A DNA stretch of 64,000 nt from JADYZU01 sp964540965 (GCA_964540965.1 CAZIOT010000018.1:1-64000); one strand, 5' to 3'; shown: positions 1-8,355, numbered from the stretch's first letter. Notes: generated by a model from the sequence alone, not told the origin. Program-made: numbers and translations.

Positions 1-232
1 CTTGAATCAGAACTCACGGCAACGGGGAATCCCCTAAATGAAGACGCCCTCTAGCTGTTCAGTCCCGGCATCCGGTGGATCGGATCGAGGATGAATCGAT
101 CCGGTTCTGATGTCCAGATTTTGCAGATGTATTGTAAGCGGTGCATAGGCCTCCGAAATTGGCCCCATTCTGCTGGCCCAGAACCATTGGCACGCTTTGA
201 GAGGCCAACTCTGGGGTTCGAGAGACGCCGTG
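1..232 (-). mobile_element. Terminal fragment of an insertion sequence (possibly IS630-like)
   Basis: Read on the minus strand, this stretch encodes a short open C-terminus containing LQYICKIWTSEPDRF and HRMPGLNS, with a TAG stop at 51-53. An in-frame TAA lies just upstream at about 240, so only the end of the protein survives. These phrases look like the C-terminus of a transposase, possibly IS630-like, recalled from memory and not checked. The first 34 bases may be the outer terminal repeat. No start, full catalytic domain or second terminus is present, so this is a remnant. Confidence 0.3.
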
Positions 233-475
233 ATTCGGCTTAGATTTCGCGATGAGTGACACAGGCCCCGTGGAGGAATTGCCGCACCCGTCAGAGGTCG
301 AGCATCTGCCCATTGCAGATTACCTCCAACGCCGAGGCCCCTCCGAAAGCAGAGTTGCCGCGCCGCATCCAGCCGTAGAGGCGGTCACGGTCGTTACCAA
401 AGATAAGGCGCAGAGCGCTGTGTATGCCGAGATAAAGGGACAGGCGCGTGCCGAGATCACGACGGATCGGCCGAT

Positions 476-845
476 GTCACCATGGCGCTGCAGGCACCTG
501 TGCAACGCTGAGCGTGTCAGGTGCGGGATCGACGGTTGCAGGGCATAGAGCTGTCGTCCAGCGGCAAGAGCGTATGCCTTCGGAAGGCGACGACTGCAGC
601 CTCCTCTTCCTCGGTCAGGATCGTCGAGCGAGGTTCCTTCGGCCCGGTCTTCATGTCCTCGACCGACGCGCGCTTGCGCCACTTCGCCACCGTCTTGGGG
701 TTGATCCCCAGCTCACGACTCAGCTGCGAGAGCCAAGCTTGCGATCGCTGTATTGCTGCTCGGACGGCGTGCCCTCGCCAGCGGGCTCGAACCGGTGGCG
801 CCGCGCTGGCTCGATCATGGTGCTCCCGTGACGAACTTGTCCCAT
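476..845 (-). pseudogene. IS481-family transposase remnant (N-terminal HTH only)
   Basis: Minus-strand reading starts with MGQVRHGST at 845, then shifts frame near 790 into HAVRAAIQRSQ and LSRELGINPKTVAKWRKR, the helix-turn-helix of IS481 transposases. A TGPKEPRST linker and VAFRRHTLLPLDD follow. A second shift near 560 leads to LYALQPSIPHLTRSALHRC and LQRHG, after which similarity stops abruptly near 476. The catalytic DDE region is absent. With at least two frameshifts and a 3' deletion the gene cannot make an active transposase. Confidence 0.8.
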
Positions 846-867
846 AGTGCTTCCTTCCATCCCACCG

Positions 868-1064
868 AAAAGATCGCACCATCAAACCGTGGGATCAAAC
901 ACCTAGCCTCCGAAACCGTCATCTCGGAATACCTCGCCTTCCAGGCTGAGACACGTGCCTTCCGACATCCCATGCTTGCGGCAGAGATCAGCGCACGTCG
1001 CGCCAGCCTCATGCTCCTGCAAGATGCCAATGATCTGCTCATCCGTCAGTCGTGCCTTCTTCAT
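868..1064 (-). pseudogene. IS3-family OrfA transposase remnant, frameshifted
   Basis: From ATG 1064 the minus strand reads MKKARLTDEQIIGILQEHEAG then ADLCRKHGMSEG, the N-terminal HTH of IS3-family OrfA (IS407-like subgroup). The frame is lost near 970: the expected continuation WKARY and VSEARCL is found in another frame just downstream. Similarity ends near 870, where the sequence runs into the IS481 remnant. OrfB is missing. It is a decayed fragment. Confidence 0.8.
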
Positions 1065-1105
1065 CGTCCGTCCTCTCAATGGGCCGGACTCCAATTGCAG
1101 ATTGA

Positions 1106-1417
1106 GGAAAAATCCCGTGGCAGGTCACTGACGCGGCCCTGCCCCGCCTCACCTGGCAGCAGGACTATCCCGGCGGCCGGATCGCAGCCCGGCTGGGCCA
1201 TGTCGAGGTCGGCGCGGTGTTCCCCGGCCGCCCCGACGCGGGGTGGGCGCTGTGGCTTCCAACACCAAGCGGCGCCCATTCCGCCGTCTATGCCGCCAAG
1301 ACCGAACAGGCCGCGCGGAACGCCCTTCTCGGAGCCGTCCGCGACTGGCTGCGCGCGGCGGCACTGACCGATGCCGGGGCGCACCCCGAACCTTGCCTCA
1401 CGGAGAATCGCCCATGA
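1106..1417 (+). pseudogene. 5'-truncated gene of unknown function, probably phage- or plasmid-derived
   Basis: An open frame runs from a stop at 1103-1105 to TGA 1415-1417. It encodes a G+C-typical protein end that includes TWQQDYPGGRIAARLGHVEV and AVRDWLRAAAL. No convincing start codon with a ribosome site is visible upstream, and the frame abuts the IS3 remnant, so its 5' part was probably removed by the insertion. The stop overlaps the start of the next small HTH gene (ATGA at 1414-1417), which indicates an operon with it. The family is not recognised. Confidence 0.45.
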
Positions 1418-1626
1418 CCGCCCTGCAACCGATCTTCGTCCGCGCCTCGCACGTCCAGCCGGTGTTCGGGATCCATCGTTCCACCCTCTATCGCTGGGTC
1501 AACGAGGGGCGTGTCACGCTCCACAAGCACGGCCGGTCGAGCTTTGTGAAGGTCGCAGACCTGACGGCAATCATCGAGGGCCTGGGGGGCCAGATGGGGG
1601 GCCAGACCGCCGAAAAGGCGAATTAG
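1414..1626 (+). CDS. Small helix-turn-helix DNA-binding protein (excisionase/AlpA-like)
   Basis: A 70-residue protein starting MTALQPIFVRASHVQPVFG. The segment HRSTLYRWVNEGRVTLHKHG resembles the winged-helix HTH of MerR/excisionase/AlpA-type proteins, in which a short helix is followed by a wing containing the 'GRSSF VKVADL' stretch. The ATG at 1414 was chosen because it overlaps the upstream stop (ATGA) and begins the conserved domain. Such proteins usually come from prophages or integrated plasmids, matching the mobile debris on its left. Its DNA target cannot be told from sequence. Confidence 0.65.
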   Translation: MTALQPIFVRASHVQPVFGIHRSTLYRWVNEGRVTLHKHGRSSFVKVADLTAIIEGLGGQMGGQTAEKAN

Positions 1627-1897
1627 CCAATAAATTCAATGGTGGGTGATGCCCGGCATTGGCATCGAACCAGACCACCGGGACAAAGCCGCGGCGGCGC
1701 AGGTCGTCGGTCACGGCGCGGACGGTTTCGATCCGCGGCAGGGCGGCGTCCCAATACATCACGTTTGATCCGTCAACGGCGATCCAGTTGGGGCCGGGAT
1801 CGCGACGGCGGCGCGCCGGTGGCGCCAGCCGGCGCAGCAGCAGGACCAGCGCAACGGCAAGGACAACGGCAGCAAGAAGGGCAACGGGCGGGGTCAT
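1571..1897 (-). pseudogene. Truncated NYN/Zc3h12a-like ribonuclease-domain gene with N-terminal membrane anchor
   Basis: The minus strand from ATG 1897 (or 1906) encodes a hydrophobic N-terminal helix (MTPPVALLAAVVLAVAL), a basic stop-transfer stretch, and the start of a NYN/PIN-like domain: NWIAVDGSNVMYWD then VVWFDANAG. In this fold the DGSNV aspartate is a metal-binding catalytic residue. Recognisable sequence ends at WFDANAG near 1650. The remaining frame to 1571 is antisense to the small HTH gene and has no family character. The 3' two-thirds were therefore lost when the left-hand mobile block arrived. Confidence 0.7.
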
Positions 1898-1975
1898 GAC
1901 GGCCAATCTGGCGGCAAGAAGTTTAGAAACCCCTGCTGCCGGATGATCACGGCGATTTTCAGGCGGAATCGCCGG

Positions 1976-3073
1976 TCAGGTATTGAACAGGAAATGCATC
2001 ACATCGCCGTCCTGCACGACGTAGGACTTGCCCTCGAGCCGCAGCTTGCCGGCCTCGCGCGCGCCAGCCTCGCCGCCCAGGGCGACATAATCGTCATAGG
2101 CGATGGTCTCGGCGCGGATGAAACCCTTTTCGAAATCGCCATGGATCACGCCGGCGGCCTGCGGCGCAAGCGTGCCTTGCGCGATGGTCCAGGCGCGGGC
2201 CTCTTTCGGTCCGACGGTGAAATAGGTTTCCAGATGCAGCAGGTCGTAGCCGGCGCGGATAAGCCGGTCGAGCCCGGCCTCGTGCAGGCCCATTTCCTCA
2301 AGGAACATCTGCTGTTCCTCGGGCGGAAGCTGGCTGATCTCCTCCTCGATCCGGGCGGAGATCACCACATGGGCGTTGCCTTCGGCGCGGGCCATCTCGG
2401 CCACTTTCGCGGAAAACTCGTTGCCGGCGGCAGCGGCGCTTTCCTGCACGTTGCAGACATAAAGCACCGGCTTGGCGGTCAGAAGCTGCAACAGCCGCCA
2501 GGCCCGCGCATCATCCTCGGCCACCTTGACCGTCCGCGCCGGGCGACCGTCCGACAGCGCCTCTTGCGCCGCCTTCAGAAGACGCTCCTGGTCGAGCGCC
2601 TCCTTGTCGCCGCCGCGCAGCTTGCGGCCAAGGTTCGCAAGCCGCCGTTCGACCGATTCGAGATCGGCCAGCATCAGCTCGGTCTCGATGGTCTGGGCAT
2701 CGGCGACCGGATCGACGCGGCCGTCGACATGGACGATGTCGCCGTCCTCGAAACAGCGCAGGACATGGGCGATGGCGTCGGTCTCGCGGATATTGGCCAG
2801 GAACTGGTTGCCCAGCCCCTCGCCCTTGGACGCGCCTTTCACCAGACCGGCGATGTCGACAAAGGTCATCCGCGTCGGGATGATCTGGCGCGAGCCGGCG
2901 ATGGCGGCCAGCCGGTCAAGCCGCGGATCGGGCACCGCGACCTCGCCCACGTTTGGTTCGATGGTGCAGAACGGGAAATTCGCCGCCTGCGCCGCCGCGG
3001 TGCGGGTCAGCGCGTTGAAAAGCGTCGACTTGCCCACGTTCGGCAGCCCGACGATCCCCATGCGAAAGCCCAT
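1976..3073 (-). CDS. ychF: Redox-regulated ATPase/GTPase YchF (OBG family)
   Basis: The protein is 365 residues, the normal length for YchF. It starts MGFRMGIVGLPNVGKSTLFN with a P-loop, then has FPFCTIEPN, FVDIAGLVKGASKGEGLGN (switch regions) and a C-terminal TGS-like domain ending MHFLFNT. YchF hydrolyses ATP in preference to GTP in characterised members, binds ribosomes and is linked to oxidative stress responses. ATG 3073 was chosen because it matches the universal family N-terminus; a longer upstream frame is antisense to the VOC gene. It is divergent from the VOC pair. Confidence 0.97.
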   Translation of the reverse strand: MGFRMGIVGLPNVGKSTLFNALTRTAAAQAANFPFCTIEPNVGEVAVPDPRLDRLAAIAGSRQIIPTRMTFVDIAGLVKGASKGEGLGNQFLANIRETDAIAHVLRCFEDGDIVHVDGRVDPVADAQTIETELMLADLESVERRLANLGRKLRGGDKEALDQERLLKAAQEALSDGRPARTVKVAEDDARAWRLLQLLTAKPVLYVCNVQESAAAAGNEFSAKVAEMARAEGNAHVVISARIEEEISQLPPEEQQMFLEEMGLHEAGLDRLIRAGYDLLHLETYFTVGPKEARAWTIAQGTLAPQAAGVIHGDFEKGFIRAETIAYDDYVALGGEAGAREAGKLRLEGKSYVVQDGDVMHFLFNT

Positions 3074-3226
3074 GATCCGCTCCTTGTCCCTGAACGGGCC
3101 GCTCTTACGGCGGGCGCGACGTGCTGGCAAGGCGGGCGGTTTTTCGCGACAAAACCGGGGGCCGTGGAAATTCGCGATTTTCCGTGGCGGTGGAACGGGT
3201 GCAGGATGGCGGCAGGAGGACACAAG

Positions 3227-3640
3227 ATGCCGACGATTCCCTATATCCATTTCGATGGCCAATGTGCCGAGGCGCTGGCCGCCTATGCCGCGATCTTCAA
3301 CGGCACGGGTCTGCAGACCATGCGCTATGCCGACGGGCCGGGCGCGCCCGAGGCGTGGGCGTCCAGCGACCGGATCATGCATGGCCAGGTGACCATCGGC
3401 GACGGCACCTTCATGGCCTCGGACTATCCCCCCGGCGTGACCGGCAGCCCGCCCGCCGGTTTCAGCGTGATGCAATCGGCCGCCACGGCGGACGAGGCGC
3501 ACCGCGTCTTTGCCCTGCTGGCCGAAGGCGGCGCGATCATCGACGACATCAAGCCCACGTTCTTTTCCCCCGCCTTCGGCATGGTCCGCGACCGTTTCGG
3601 CACCGCCTGGATCATCTCGGCCCTGCAGGAGGCGACATGA
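3227..3640 (+). CDS. VOC-family (PhnB-like) protein
   Basis: A 137-residue protein beginning MPTIPYIHFDGQCAEALAAY. This is the PhnB/3-demethylubiquinone-methyltransferase-like branch of the vicinal oxygen chelate superfamily, with the tail FGMVRDRFGTAWIIS. These proteins are homodimers of paired beta-alpha-beta-beta-beta units; many have no assigned substrate. A GGAGG-type ribosome site (gcaggagg) lies 5-12 bases before ATG 3227. Its stop overlaps the next VOC gene's start (ATGA), so the two are co-translated paralogues. Confidence 0.88.
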   Translation: MPTIPYIHFDGQCAEALAAYAAIFNGTGLQTMRYADGPGAPEAWASSDRIMHGQVTIGDGTFMASDYPPGVTGSPPAGFSVMQSAATADEAHRVFALLAEGGAIIDDIKPTFFSPAFGMVRDRFGTAWIISALQEAT

Positions 3641-4053
3641 GCTTCAATCCCTACCTCAACTTCGACGGCACCTGCCGCGAGGCGATGACCTTTTACGCCG
3701 GTGTCTTTGGCGCCACCGACCTGTCGGTCATGAGCTTTGGCGACACCCCCGACAATTACCCCAAATCGCCCGAGACGGCGGCCCTGGTGATGCATTCGCA
3801 ATTCACCACCGGGCCGGGGGCCGTGCTTTATGCCTCGGACGTGCCGCCGGGGATGGAATGGAGCGGGCACAACGGCACCATCTACCACTCTGCCCCGACG
3901 ACCGACCGCGCCCGCGCCGTGTTCGACGCGCTGGCCGAGGGCGGGACCGTCTGGATGCCGCTGGCCGAGACCTTCTGGGCGCCGCTGTTCGGCGGGCTGA
4001 CCGACCGGTTCGGCGTGTCCTGGATGGTATCTTTGGACGCTGCCGCCACCTGA
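3637..4053 (+). CDS. VOC-family (PhnB-like) protein, paralogue of the preceding gene
   Basis: A 138-residue protein starting MSFNPYLNFDGTCREAMTFY and ending in LTDRFGVSWMVSLDAAAT, a closer match to the common 'PYLNFDGNCREAMEFY' PhnB/YjdN type than its neighbour. It overlaps the preceding gene by four bases. The pair probably arose by tandem duplication and may form a heterodimer, which is inference. No substrate is evident. Confidence 0.9.
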   Translation: MSFNPYLNFDGTCREAMTFYAGVFGATDLSVMSFGDTPDNYPKSPETAALVMHSQFTTGPGAVLYASDVPPGMEWSGHNGTIYHSAPTTDRARAVFDALAEGGTVWMPLAETFWAPLFGGLTDRFGVSWMVSLDAAAT

Positions 4054-4111
4054 ACCCATTGATTTCCGCCCCTCCTTGGCCCAAACCCGCAGGCAATGGA
4101 TGGAGGGGCGG

Positions 4112-4906
4112 ATGCCGACACGGATCGAGGCGCGGTTTCAGGCATTGCAGGCCGAGGGTCGCAAGGCGTTTGTCGCCTATGTGATGGGCGGCGACCCCGA
4201 TTACGCCACCAGCCGCGACATCGTGCTGGGCCTGCCCGGCGCCGGCGTCGACATCATCGAACTGGGCGTGCCCTTCACCGACCCGATGGCCGATGGCCCG
4301 ACGATCCAGGCGGCGGGGCAGCGGGCGCTGGCCAACGGCATGACGCTGGAAAAGACGCTCGGGCTGGTGCGCGAGTTGCGGGCGGTCGATGACCTGACGC
4401 CCGTGGTGCTGATGGGCTATTTCAATCCGATCCATTCGCGCGGCGTCGACCGTTTCCTGGCCGATGCCAGGGCCGCCGGCGTCGACGGGCTGATCGTCGT
4501 CGATCTGCCGCCCGAGGAGGATGCCGAACTGTGCCTGCCGGCGCAGGCCGCCGGGCTGAACTTCATCCGGCTCGCGACGCCGACCACCGATGACGCGCGG
4601 CTGCCGACCGTGCTGCGCAACACCTCGGGCTTTGTCTATTACGTCTCGATCACCGGCATCACCGGCGCGGCCGAGGCGCAGGCCACCGATGTCGGCCCCG
4701 AGGTGGCGCGGATCAAGGCGCAGACCGACCTGCCGGTCATTGTCGGCTTCGGCATCCGCACACCCGAGGTGGCGCAGTCCATCGCCAGCGTCGCCGACGG
4801 CTGCGTCGTCGGCTCGGCCATCGTCAGCGAGGTCGCCAAGGGGCGGCCGGTGGCCGAAGTGATGGCCTATGTGCGGGCGCTGGCCGACGGGGCGCATCGG
4901 GGATAG
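4112..4906 (+). CDS. trpA: Tryptophan synthase alpha chain
   Basis: A 264-residue TIM-barrel protein. It cleaves indole-3-glycerol phosphate to indole and glyceraldehyde 3-phosphate and channels indole to TrpB. The catalytic acids are visible as Glu50 (IIELGVPF) and Asp61 (TDPMADGPTIQ), with YFNPI, YYVSITGITG and VGFGI in family order. ATG 4112, preceded by GGAGGGG, gives the normal length. TrpB and TrpF are not adjacent, so trpA is an orphan in this window, although in many alphaproteobacteria it sits beside trpB. Confidence 0.97.
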   Translation: MPTRIEARFQALQAEGRKAFVAYVMGGDPDYATSRDIVLGLPGAGVDIIELGVPFTDPMADGPTIQAAGQRALANGMTLEKTLGLVRELRAVDDLTPVVLMGYFNPIHSRGVDRFLADARAAGVDGLIVVDLPPEEDAELCLPAQAAGLNFIRLATPTTDDARLPTVLRNTSGFVYYVSITGITGAAEAQATDVGPEVARIKAQTDLPVIVGFGIRTPEVAQSIASVADGCVVGSAIVSEVAKGRPVAEVMAYVRALADGAHRG

Positions 4907-5018
4907 GGCGTCGTCCGGTCGCGCGGGGGCGGGTCTGGCCGCGGTCCCGCGCAGACGGGGTAGCGGTCCGCCGTCGCGCCGAATCCATCTGAAACGACAC
5001 CCCTCTTCCGCCCGGCTC

Positions 5019-5043
5019 GTAGGGTGGGCAATCGCCCACCGCA
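5019..5043. repeat. Dispersed repeat A, copy 1 (GTAGGGTGGGC palindromic element)
   Basis: The core is GTAGGGTGGGCAATCGCCC followed by ACC. GGTGGGC and GCCCACC form an inverted repeat around a short AATC spacer. Near-identical copies occur at 7454, 22483 and 31305. It lies between trpA and hemP, where the flanking 280 bases hold no gene. Confidence 0.75.
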
Positions 5044-5082
5044 CGCCCGCCCAAAAACCCGCAAGCCGTGGAAATCCCTTGC

Positions 5083-5115
5083 TTGACGATCCCTAGCGTT
5101 TCTGTCAGGTAATTC
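5083..5115 (+). promoter_or_regulatory. Candidate iron-responsive promoter/operator upstream of hemP
   Basis: The layout is TTGACG, seven variable bases, GCGTTTCTGTCAGG, then TAATTC, ending 71 bases before the hemP start. The same arrangement (TTGACG-N7-GCGTTTTTGTCAGG) is found at 41658-41690 before the imelysin gene. Both contain the dyad TGAC-N16-GTCA. TTGACG is a plausible -35; a clean -10 is not evident. Since both downstream genes belong to iron/haem uptake, this is inferred to be an iron-regulated element; the regulator is unknown. Confidence 0.5.
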
Positions 5116-5186
5116 CTATTCCAGCCACCCCGATCATGGGGAAGCCCCGAATCGCCAGCGTCACCGCCCCAGCGACAGGATTTCCC

Positions 5187-5363
5187 ATGAACGACCTCGC
5201 GCGCTTCACCCAGGCCTCTGCGCCCGTCCAGACCCAGGGCGGCGCCCCGATCAATGACGCCACGGTGCTGACCGGCGCCGGCGGCATCGGCTATATCCGG
5301 CTGGGCGAGGCGATCTATACGCTGCGCATCACCCGCGCCGGCAAGCTGATCCTGACCAAATGA
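5187..5363 (+). CDS. hemP: Hemin uptake protein HemP
   Basis: A 58-residue protein whose C-terminal half (YTLRITRAGKLILTK) is the signature of the HemP family, small proteins found with haem/siderophore uptake genes and induced under iron limitation. Characterised HemP/HmuP proteins act as regulators or accessory factors for haem-receptor expression. The four-base overlap with the following gene (ATGA at 5360-5363) shows translational coupling. It is separated by about 26 kb from the main iron island but shares its candidate promoter motif. Confidence 0.88.
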   Translation: MNDLARFTQASAPVQTQGGAPINDATVLTGAGGIGYIRLGEAIYTLRITRAGKLILTK

Positions 5364-5776
5364 GCCACGCCCCGGGGGCCGCGCCGGTCGGCCATCTCGA
5401 CGACCTTGCCGCGCCGGAACGGCTGGCGGTGCTTGGCTTCCGCCGCTGGTGCGACACCGGCCCGGCGGGGGTGGAAACCCTGCTCGACCCCGGCACGCAG
5501 GCGCCGTTCAACCGGCTGTGCGGCCTGTGCACCACCGCCGCGCGGCGGCCGCTGATGCGGCACGGGCAGGATTGCCCCTGCCTTGGCGCCGATGAATGCG
5601 CGCTGGCGACGCTGATCCTGTCGGCCACCAGTGGCGAGCGCGAGGACGCGCTGATGCTGGCAATGACCATGGTGCGCGCCGATCGCGCCCCCGCCGTCGT
5701 CGCCGCGGCCGAGGCGACCGGGCTGGCGCTGCGCCGGCTGTGCCTGCGCAGCGAACGCAACCGCACTCTGCACTGA
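5360..5776 (+). CDS. Conserved hypothetical protein coupled to hemP, cysteine-rich
   Basis: A 138-residue soluble protein with no recognised family. It has several cysteines in short-spaced pairs (CGLC and CPCLGADEC in the middle third), which could bind metal or Fe-S, although no known motif is matched. The C-terminus is helical and alanine-rich. Its start overlaps the hemP stop, so it is co-expressed with hemP and may act in haem or iron handling; that role is inferred from position only. Confidence 0.6.
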   Translation: MSHAPGAAPVGHLDDLAAPERLAVLGFRRWCDTGPAGVETLLDPGTQAPFNRLCGLCTTAARRPLMRHGQDCPCLGADECALATLILSATSGEREDALMLAMTMVRADRAPAVVAAAEATGLALRRLCLRSERNRTLH

Positions 5777-5834
5777 CGCTTTCACCCCGGCCCCGGCCCG
5801 TGTATGGCCAAGGGTAACGGCGAAAGGGATTGTG

Positions 5835-7457
5835 ATGCGCGAATGGTGGCGTGACGCGGTGATCTACCAGGTCTATCCGCGGTCGTTTCAGGACACGGAC
5901 GGCGACGGGATCGGCGACCTCAGGGGCATCATCGCCCGGCTGCCGCATATTGCCGGCCTGGGCGTCGACGTGATCTGGCTGTCGCCCTTCTTTACCTCGC
6001 CCGACCGCGACATGGGCTATGACGTGTCCGACTATTGCGGCGTCAACCCGATCTTCGGCACCATCGGCGATTTCGAGGATCTGACGGCCGAGGCGCACCG
6101 CCTGGGCCTGAAGGTCATCATCGACCAGGTGCTGTCGCATTCGTCCGACAAGCACCCCTGGTTCACCGAAAGCCGGTCAAGCCGCGACAACCCCAAGGCC
6201 GACTGGTATGTCTGGGCCGATCCGAAACAGGACGGCACCCCGCCGAACAACTGGCCCTCGGTGTTCGGCGGCTCGGTCTGGACCTTCGACACCCGCAGGC
6301 ATCAGTATTACCTGCACAATTTCCTTGCCGAACAGCCCGACCTGAATTTCCACAACCCCGCCGTGGTCGATGCCCTGATTGACACGATGCGGTTCTGGCT
6401 GGAACGCGGCGTGGACGGGTTCCGCCTTGATACCGTCAACTACTATGTCCACGACGCCAGGCTGCGTGACAATCCGGCCTCCGACTGGCAGCTGGGCCAT
6501 TTCCCCGGCAATCCGTACGAGGCGCAGATCCACCTCTATTCCAAGTCGCGGCCCGAAAACATCGCCGTGCTGGAGAGGATGCGCGCGCTGTGCGACGAAT
6601 TCGGCCCGACGATGATGGTGGGCGAGGTCGGCGAGGGCGGCCAGCGCCAGATCGAGATCATGGGCGAATACACCACCGGCAAGGGCCGGCTGCACATGGC
6701 CTATTCCTTTGCCATGCTCAGTCACGACCATTCCGCCGGCCATTTCCGCCGCTGCATCGAGACCTTTCTGGAACATGCCCCCGATGGCTGGCCCTGCTGG
6801 TCGTTCTCGAACCACGATGTCGCCCGGCACGTCAGCCGCTGGACGCCCGCCGGCGGTGACAGCGATGCGGTGGCGAAACAGTCGATCGCGATGCTCTGTT
6901 CGTTCCCCGGCACCCTGGGCCTGTATCAGGGCGAAGAGCTGGGCCAGACCGAAACCGATGTCCTGTTCGAGGAATTGCAGGACATGGCCCGCATCGCCTT
7001 CTGGCCCGAGGACAAGGGCCGCGACGGCTGCCGCACGCCGATGACCTGGGATTCGACCGCGCCGAATGCCGGGTTCACCACCGGCACGCCCTGGCTGCCG
7101 GTCAAGCCGCCGCAGGTGGCGCATGCGCTGGACCTGCAACAGGGCAAGAACGATTCGGTGCTGGCCGCCTATCGCAGCACTCTGGCGTTCCGCAAGGCGA
7201 CGCGCGCCCTGCGCGAGGGGCGGACAACCTTCCTTGACCTGCCCGAACCTGTGCTGGGCGTGGTGCGCGAGGTGAAGGGCCAACGCATCACTGCGCTGTT
7301 CAACCTCTCCGACAAGGCGGTGAAGCTGAAGGTCAAGGGCAAGGCGACAGTCACCGGCCCGGCTGCCGGCAAGCTCAAGGACGAAGTGGTCAAGCTGCCG
7401 GCCTGGGGCTTCGTCTATCTCGAGTCGGAAAAGGCCCTGAAGGTCGGCATCGCGTAG
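5835..7457 (+). CDS. GH13 alpha-glucosidase (oligo-1,6-glucosidase/alpha-glucosidase type)
   Basis: A 540-residue cytoplasmic glycoside hydrolase starting MREWWRDAVIYQVYPRSFQD. Conserved region I (DQVLSH), region II with the nucleophile Asp (GFRLDTVN, about residue 199), region III with the acid/base Glu (MVGEVGE, about 264) and region IV (FSNHDVAR, about 328) are all present. No signal peptide is seen. A GGG-rich ribosome site precedes ATG 5835; GTG 5832 is less likely. The TAG stop lies inside dispersed repeat A. No sugar transporter or regulator is adjacent. Confidence 0.93.
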   Translation: MREWWRDAVIYQVYPRSFQDTDGDGIGDLRGIIARLPHIAGLGVDVIWLSPFFTSPDRDMGYDVSDYCGVNPIFGTIGDFEDLTAEAHRLGLKVIIDQVLSHSSDKHPWFTESRSSRDNPKADWYVWADPKQDGTPPNNWPSVFGGSVWTFDTRRHQYYLHNFLAEQPDLNFHNPAVVDALIDTMRFWLERGVDGFRLDTVNYYVHDARLRDNPASDWQLGHFPGNPYEAQIHLYSKSRPENIAVLERMRALCDEFGPTMMVGEVGEGGQRQIEIMGEYTTGKGRLHMAYSFAMLSHDHSAGHFRRCIETFLEHAPDGWPCWSFSNHDVARHVSRWTPAGGDSDAVAKQSIAMLCSFPGTLGLYQGEELGQTETDVLFEELQDMARIAFWPEDKGRDGCRTPMTWDSTAPNAGFTTGTPWLPVKPPQVAHALDLQQGKNDSVLAAYRSTLAFRKATRALREGRTTFLDLPEPVLGVVREVKGQRITALFNLSDKAVKLKVKGKATVTGPAAGKLKDEVVKLPAWGFVYLESEKALKVGIA

Positions 7458-7517
7458 GGTGGGCAAAGCCCACCGCTGCCCGCCGTCGCCGCCATGGTGG
7501 GCGCCTGCCCACCCTAC
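7454..7517. terminator. Repeat A pair forming a long inverted repeat between convergent genes
   Basis: GTAGGGTGGGC at 7454-7464 faces its exact complement GCCCACCCTAC at 7507-7517, and each arm also contains or lies near a shorter GGGC/GCCC hairpin. The stop codons of both convergent genes (GH13 on plus, membrane protein on minus) fall inside the arms. This arrangement is typical of a bidirectional terminator built from repeat elements. No U-tract is present, so factor-independent function is uncertain. Confidence 0.55.
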
Positions 7518-7840
7518 GGGGGCGGCTCGTTCCCGCCATGCAGCCGGCCGAAAAACCGCGCCAAAAGCAGGCCCATGCCCAGCATGCCCAGCCCGAAGGC
7601 AAGGGCATGGGGCCAGTGCCCGGCCGCAAACCCCGCGACCGGCACCAGCAGAAGCCAGGCCACCACAACGTTGACCATGCCCCAAAGGACATTGGTCCGG
7701 GCCGGCGACAGCCCGACACCCGGCGGGCAGGCGAAGGGCGTCTGGAAGGGCGATCCGGTCAGCCCCCTGGCCAGATGCGGCACCGCATTCGTCGCAAAGG
7801 CGGCGCCGAAGAGAATCGCGACAAGGACAAGATAGTCCAC
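7514..7840 (-). CDS. Small integral membrane protein, unknown function
   Basis: About 108 residues with a GTG start at 7840 and three likely membrane helices: DYLVLVAILFGAAFATNAVP, VLWGMVNVVVAWLLLVPVAG and LAFGLGMLGMGLLLARFFG. The N-terminal helix carries the conserved-looking FATNAVPHL. No family was recognised with confidence. It is convergent with the GH13 gene and its stop codon is supplied by repeat A. Confidence 0.65.
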   Translation of the reverse strand: MDYLVLVAILFGAAFATNAVPHLARGLTGSPFQTPFACPPGVGLSPARTNVLWGMVNVVVAWLLLVPVAGFAAGHWPHALAFGLGMLGMGLLLARFFGRLHGGNEPPP

Positions 7841-7912
7841 GGGCAGGCCCTCCGGGCGTATGGTGGGCCGATGATCCCGGCTTTGGCCCCGCGGCGCAAC
7901 CTTTGCGTTCCG

Positions 7913-8266
7913 CTATGCCTGCCGCAAAATCCTTGCCATCGGCTTGCCGGCCGCCAGTTCGTCGACCAGCTTGTCCAGATAGCGGATGTCGCGCATCAGC
8001 GGGTCGGCAATCTCTTGCACCTTCACCCCGCAGACCGATCCGGTGATCCACTCGCGCGCCGGGTTCATCGCCGGCGCCTCGGCAAAGAAGGCGCGGAAAT
8101 CGCGCGCATCGGCCAGGACCGCCGCCAGACCGGCCGCGTCATAGCCGGTCAGCCAGTGGATGATCTCGTCGACCTCGGCCGCGCTGCGGCCCTTGCGCTC
8201 GGCCTTGGCCACATACATCGGATAGACCTTGGCAAAGGCCATCGTATAGATCCGGTGGTTTTCCAT
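7913..8266 (-). CDS. DUF2200 family protein
   Basis: A 117-residue protein starting MENHRIYTMAFAKVYPMYV, the hallmark of DUF2200, with KAERKGR, a WLTGYD segment in the middle and ICGVKVQEI-like text (VCGVKVQEIADPLMRDIRY) near the end. The family is widespread in bacteria and has no established biochemical function. ATG 8266 gives the family N-terminus; an upstream alternative adds six residues. It is divergent from hyuA. Confidence 0.9.
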   Translation of the reverse strand: MENHRIYTMAFAKVYPMYVAKAERKGRSAAEVDEIIHWLTGYDAAGLAAVLADARDFRAFFAEAPAMNPAREWITGSVCGVKVQEIADPLMRDIRYLDKLVDELAAGKPMARILRQA

Positions 8267-8355
8267 GGCGCCTCCCCGCGCCACAGTCGCGCGCGGCGGG
8301 CAAAGTGTCGACTCCGATCTTCCCTTCCCATCGCGCCCGCACTAGCGTCCGCGCC

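Noticed and set aside
1943..3640. Long plus-strand frame over the ychF gene
   Set aside because: It is the antisense shadow of ychF (strong family match on the minus strand); only its end from 3227 encodes the real VOC protein.
6177..8051. Very long minus-strand frame opposite the GH13 gene
   Set aside because: Rich in His, Arg and Gly with no family character, and it runs through the repeat and the real membrane protein gene; a GC-bias artefact.
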